A DNA stretch of 8,722 bases from Gammaproteobacteria bacterium (GTDB lineage Bacteria > Pseudomonadota > Gammaproteobacteria > SZUA-229). The stretch spans positions 1 to 8,722 of the forward strand of contig DAOWLL010000046.1 in assembly GCA_030641945.1 (NCBI GenBank), written 5' to 3'. This document shows positions 8,274 through 8,722 of the stretch, piece by piece. The stretch's first letter is position 1; each line of letters opens with the position of its first letter. The position numbers and the translations under genes are program-made. The notes beneath the pieces are model-generated. The model had not been told where the DNA came from, ran no database searches, and saw nothing but the letters and a program-made list of their open reading frames with translations.

Positions 8274-8549
8274 ATGCCAATAACTGCAATCTTCGCTCAT
8301 AGACTAACGTCTACTTTACTATCTGCCAATGACATAAGTAGTCTATTAAAGAGTTCTAGAGGGGGGGCCGGTAGAATGGTTATCGAATCAGAGCATTTAG
8401 TAGAGCATAATTCCTACTCAACAGAGGAAATCGCAGGAACAATCTTACTGATAGCCATCAAACTAAATTATATTAAGAGAGAAAACTTGACCGCTAAAGG
8501 CGAAATGTTTCTATCAGAGGCAGAAAAGTACGAACCAGGTGATGATTGA
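8274..8549 (+). CDS. Small hypothetical protein, start uncertain
   Basis: The frame runs for 91 codons from the ATG at 8274 to the TGA at 8547-8549. I do not recognise the product. The first 34 codons look weakly coding (serine/leucine-rich), and a second in-frame ATG at 8376 follows a purine-rich stretch containing seven G residues (8361-8367). From 8376 the product would be 57 residues, acidic and probably helical, with STEEIAGTILLIAIKLNYI and LTAKGEMFLSEAEKY. The LTAKGEMFL piece has the shape of the end of a winged-helix domain, but this is only a resemblance. No membrane segment or catalytic motif is seen. It lies among repeats with no gene partner and may be a true small gene, a decayed fragment or a chance frame. 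Confidence 0.35.
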   Translation: MPITAIFAHRLTSTLLSANDISSLLKSSRGGAGRMVIESEHLVEHNSYSTEEIAGTILLIAIKLNYIKRENLTAKGEMFLSEAEKYEPGDD

Positions 8550-8560
8550 CATTGGTAAGT

Positions 8561-8590
8561 GGTGCAATACGCTTCGCTATTGCACCCTAC
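8561..8590 (-). repeat. GTAG-headed palindromic repeat of a third type
   Basis: On the - strand this reads GTAG then GGTGCAATA, an 8-base loop and TATTGCACC. The 9-bp stem is perfect (8561-8569 with 8578-8586) and the head is the CTAC at 8587-8590. This GGTGCAATA palindrome is another recurrent gammaproteobacterial intergenic repeat (from memory). It lies 11 bp after the small ORF and could help end or stabilise its transcript, though no T run follows. Confidence 0.65.
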
Positions 8591-8640
8591 GTCTCTAGCC
8601 CGCATTTCTCACCAGGCTGCTGAAAAATCCGGATAACATC

Positions 8641-8722
8641 ATGATGATAAAACCCGAAGCTCGATTTCAATTAAATACAGCCTGTTTGGCGGGACGCTAT
8701 TTCGTTCCATGCACATCTGTAG
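8641..8722 (+). CDS. Possible start of an ORF running off the right edge
   Basis: From the ATG at 8641 (a second ATG follows at 8644) the frame stays open to the window end, 27 codons: MMIKPEARFQLN and so on to FVPCTSV. No domain can be recognised and the ribosome binding site is weak. About 28 bp upstream lies CAGGCTGCTGAAAAA (8613-8627), which recalls termini of some insertion sequences, so this could be the start of a transposase gene. An open frame of this length is also likely by chance. Confidence 0.15.
   Translation, partial: MMIKPEARFQLNTACLAGRYFVPCTSV

Noticed and set aside
7893..8722. CRISPR array
   Set aside because: The repeats are inverted, of several types and not regularly spaced direct repeats.
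1..8722. GacA/UvrY upstream activating site (TGTAAG-N-CTTACA) or a CsrB/RsmY-type RNA
   Set aside because: No such paired motif or GGA-loop-rich RNA was seen in the intergenic regions.

Overview
The window looks like chromosomal DNA of a gammaproteobacterium of moderate GC content. The signs are a BarA/GacS-type tripartite hybrid kinase, an AcpS whose active-site and C-terminal motifs resemble the enterobacterial enzyme, TonB-dependent outer-membrane uptake, and several GTAG-headed palindromic repeats of the REP kind common in this class. Genus cannot be told from the sequence.

Left part (2-5139, + strand): three tightly packed genes form an apparent operon. They are the C-terminal barrel of a TonB-dependent receptor (5' end outside the window), a secreted ABC-type substrate-binding-like protein of the PF04392 kind, and a 926-residue BarA/GacS-like hybrid kinase that starts inside the stop codon of the binding protein (ATGA overlap). 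No ABC permease or ATPase is present, so the binding protein may work as a periplasmic ligand receptor for the kinase. That role is inference from gene order.

Middle (5133-7892): acpS (holo-ACP synthase) lies on the - strand, convergent with the kinase and overlapping its 3' end by 7 bp. It is divergent from a CHASE2-type adenylate/guanylate cyclase that starts with GTG after a good Shine-Dalgarno sequence. The cyclase keeps every catalytic residue that can be checked. The 162-bp divergent gap holds a candidate 6-bp inverted repeat.

Right part (7893-8722): gene-poor DNA. A 135-bp nested palindrome has outer arms made of a repeat with a 24/25 match and inner arms made of two inverted REP-like elements. 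Two other GTAG-headed palindromes of unrelated sequence, a 7-bp-stem hairpin, one short uncharacterised ORF and possibly the start of another element at the right edge follow. No complete mobile element, CRISPR array, tRNA or rRNA was seen. The clearest points for follow-up are the receptor/binding-protein/kinase operon and the nested palindrome. No wholly new system can be demonstrated from this window.
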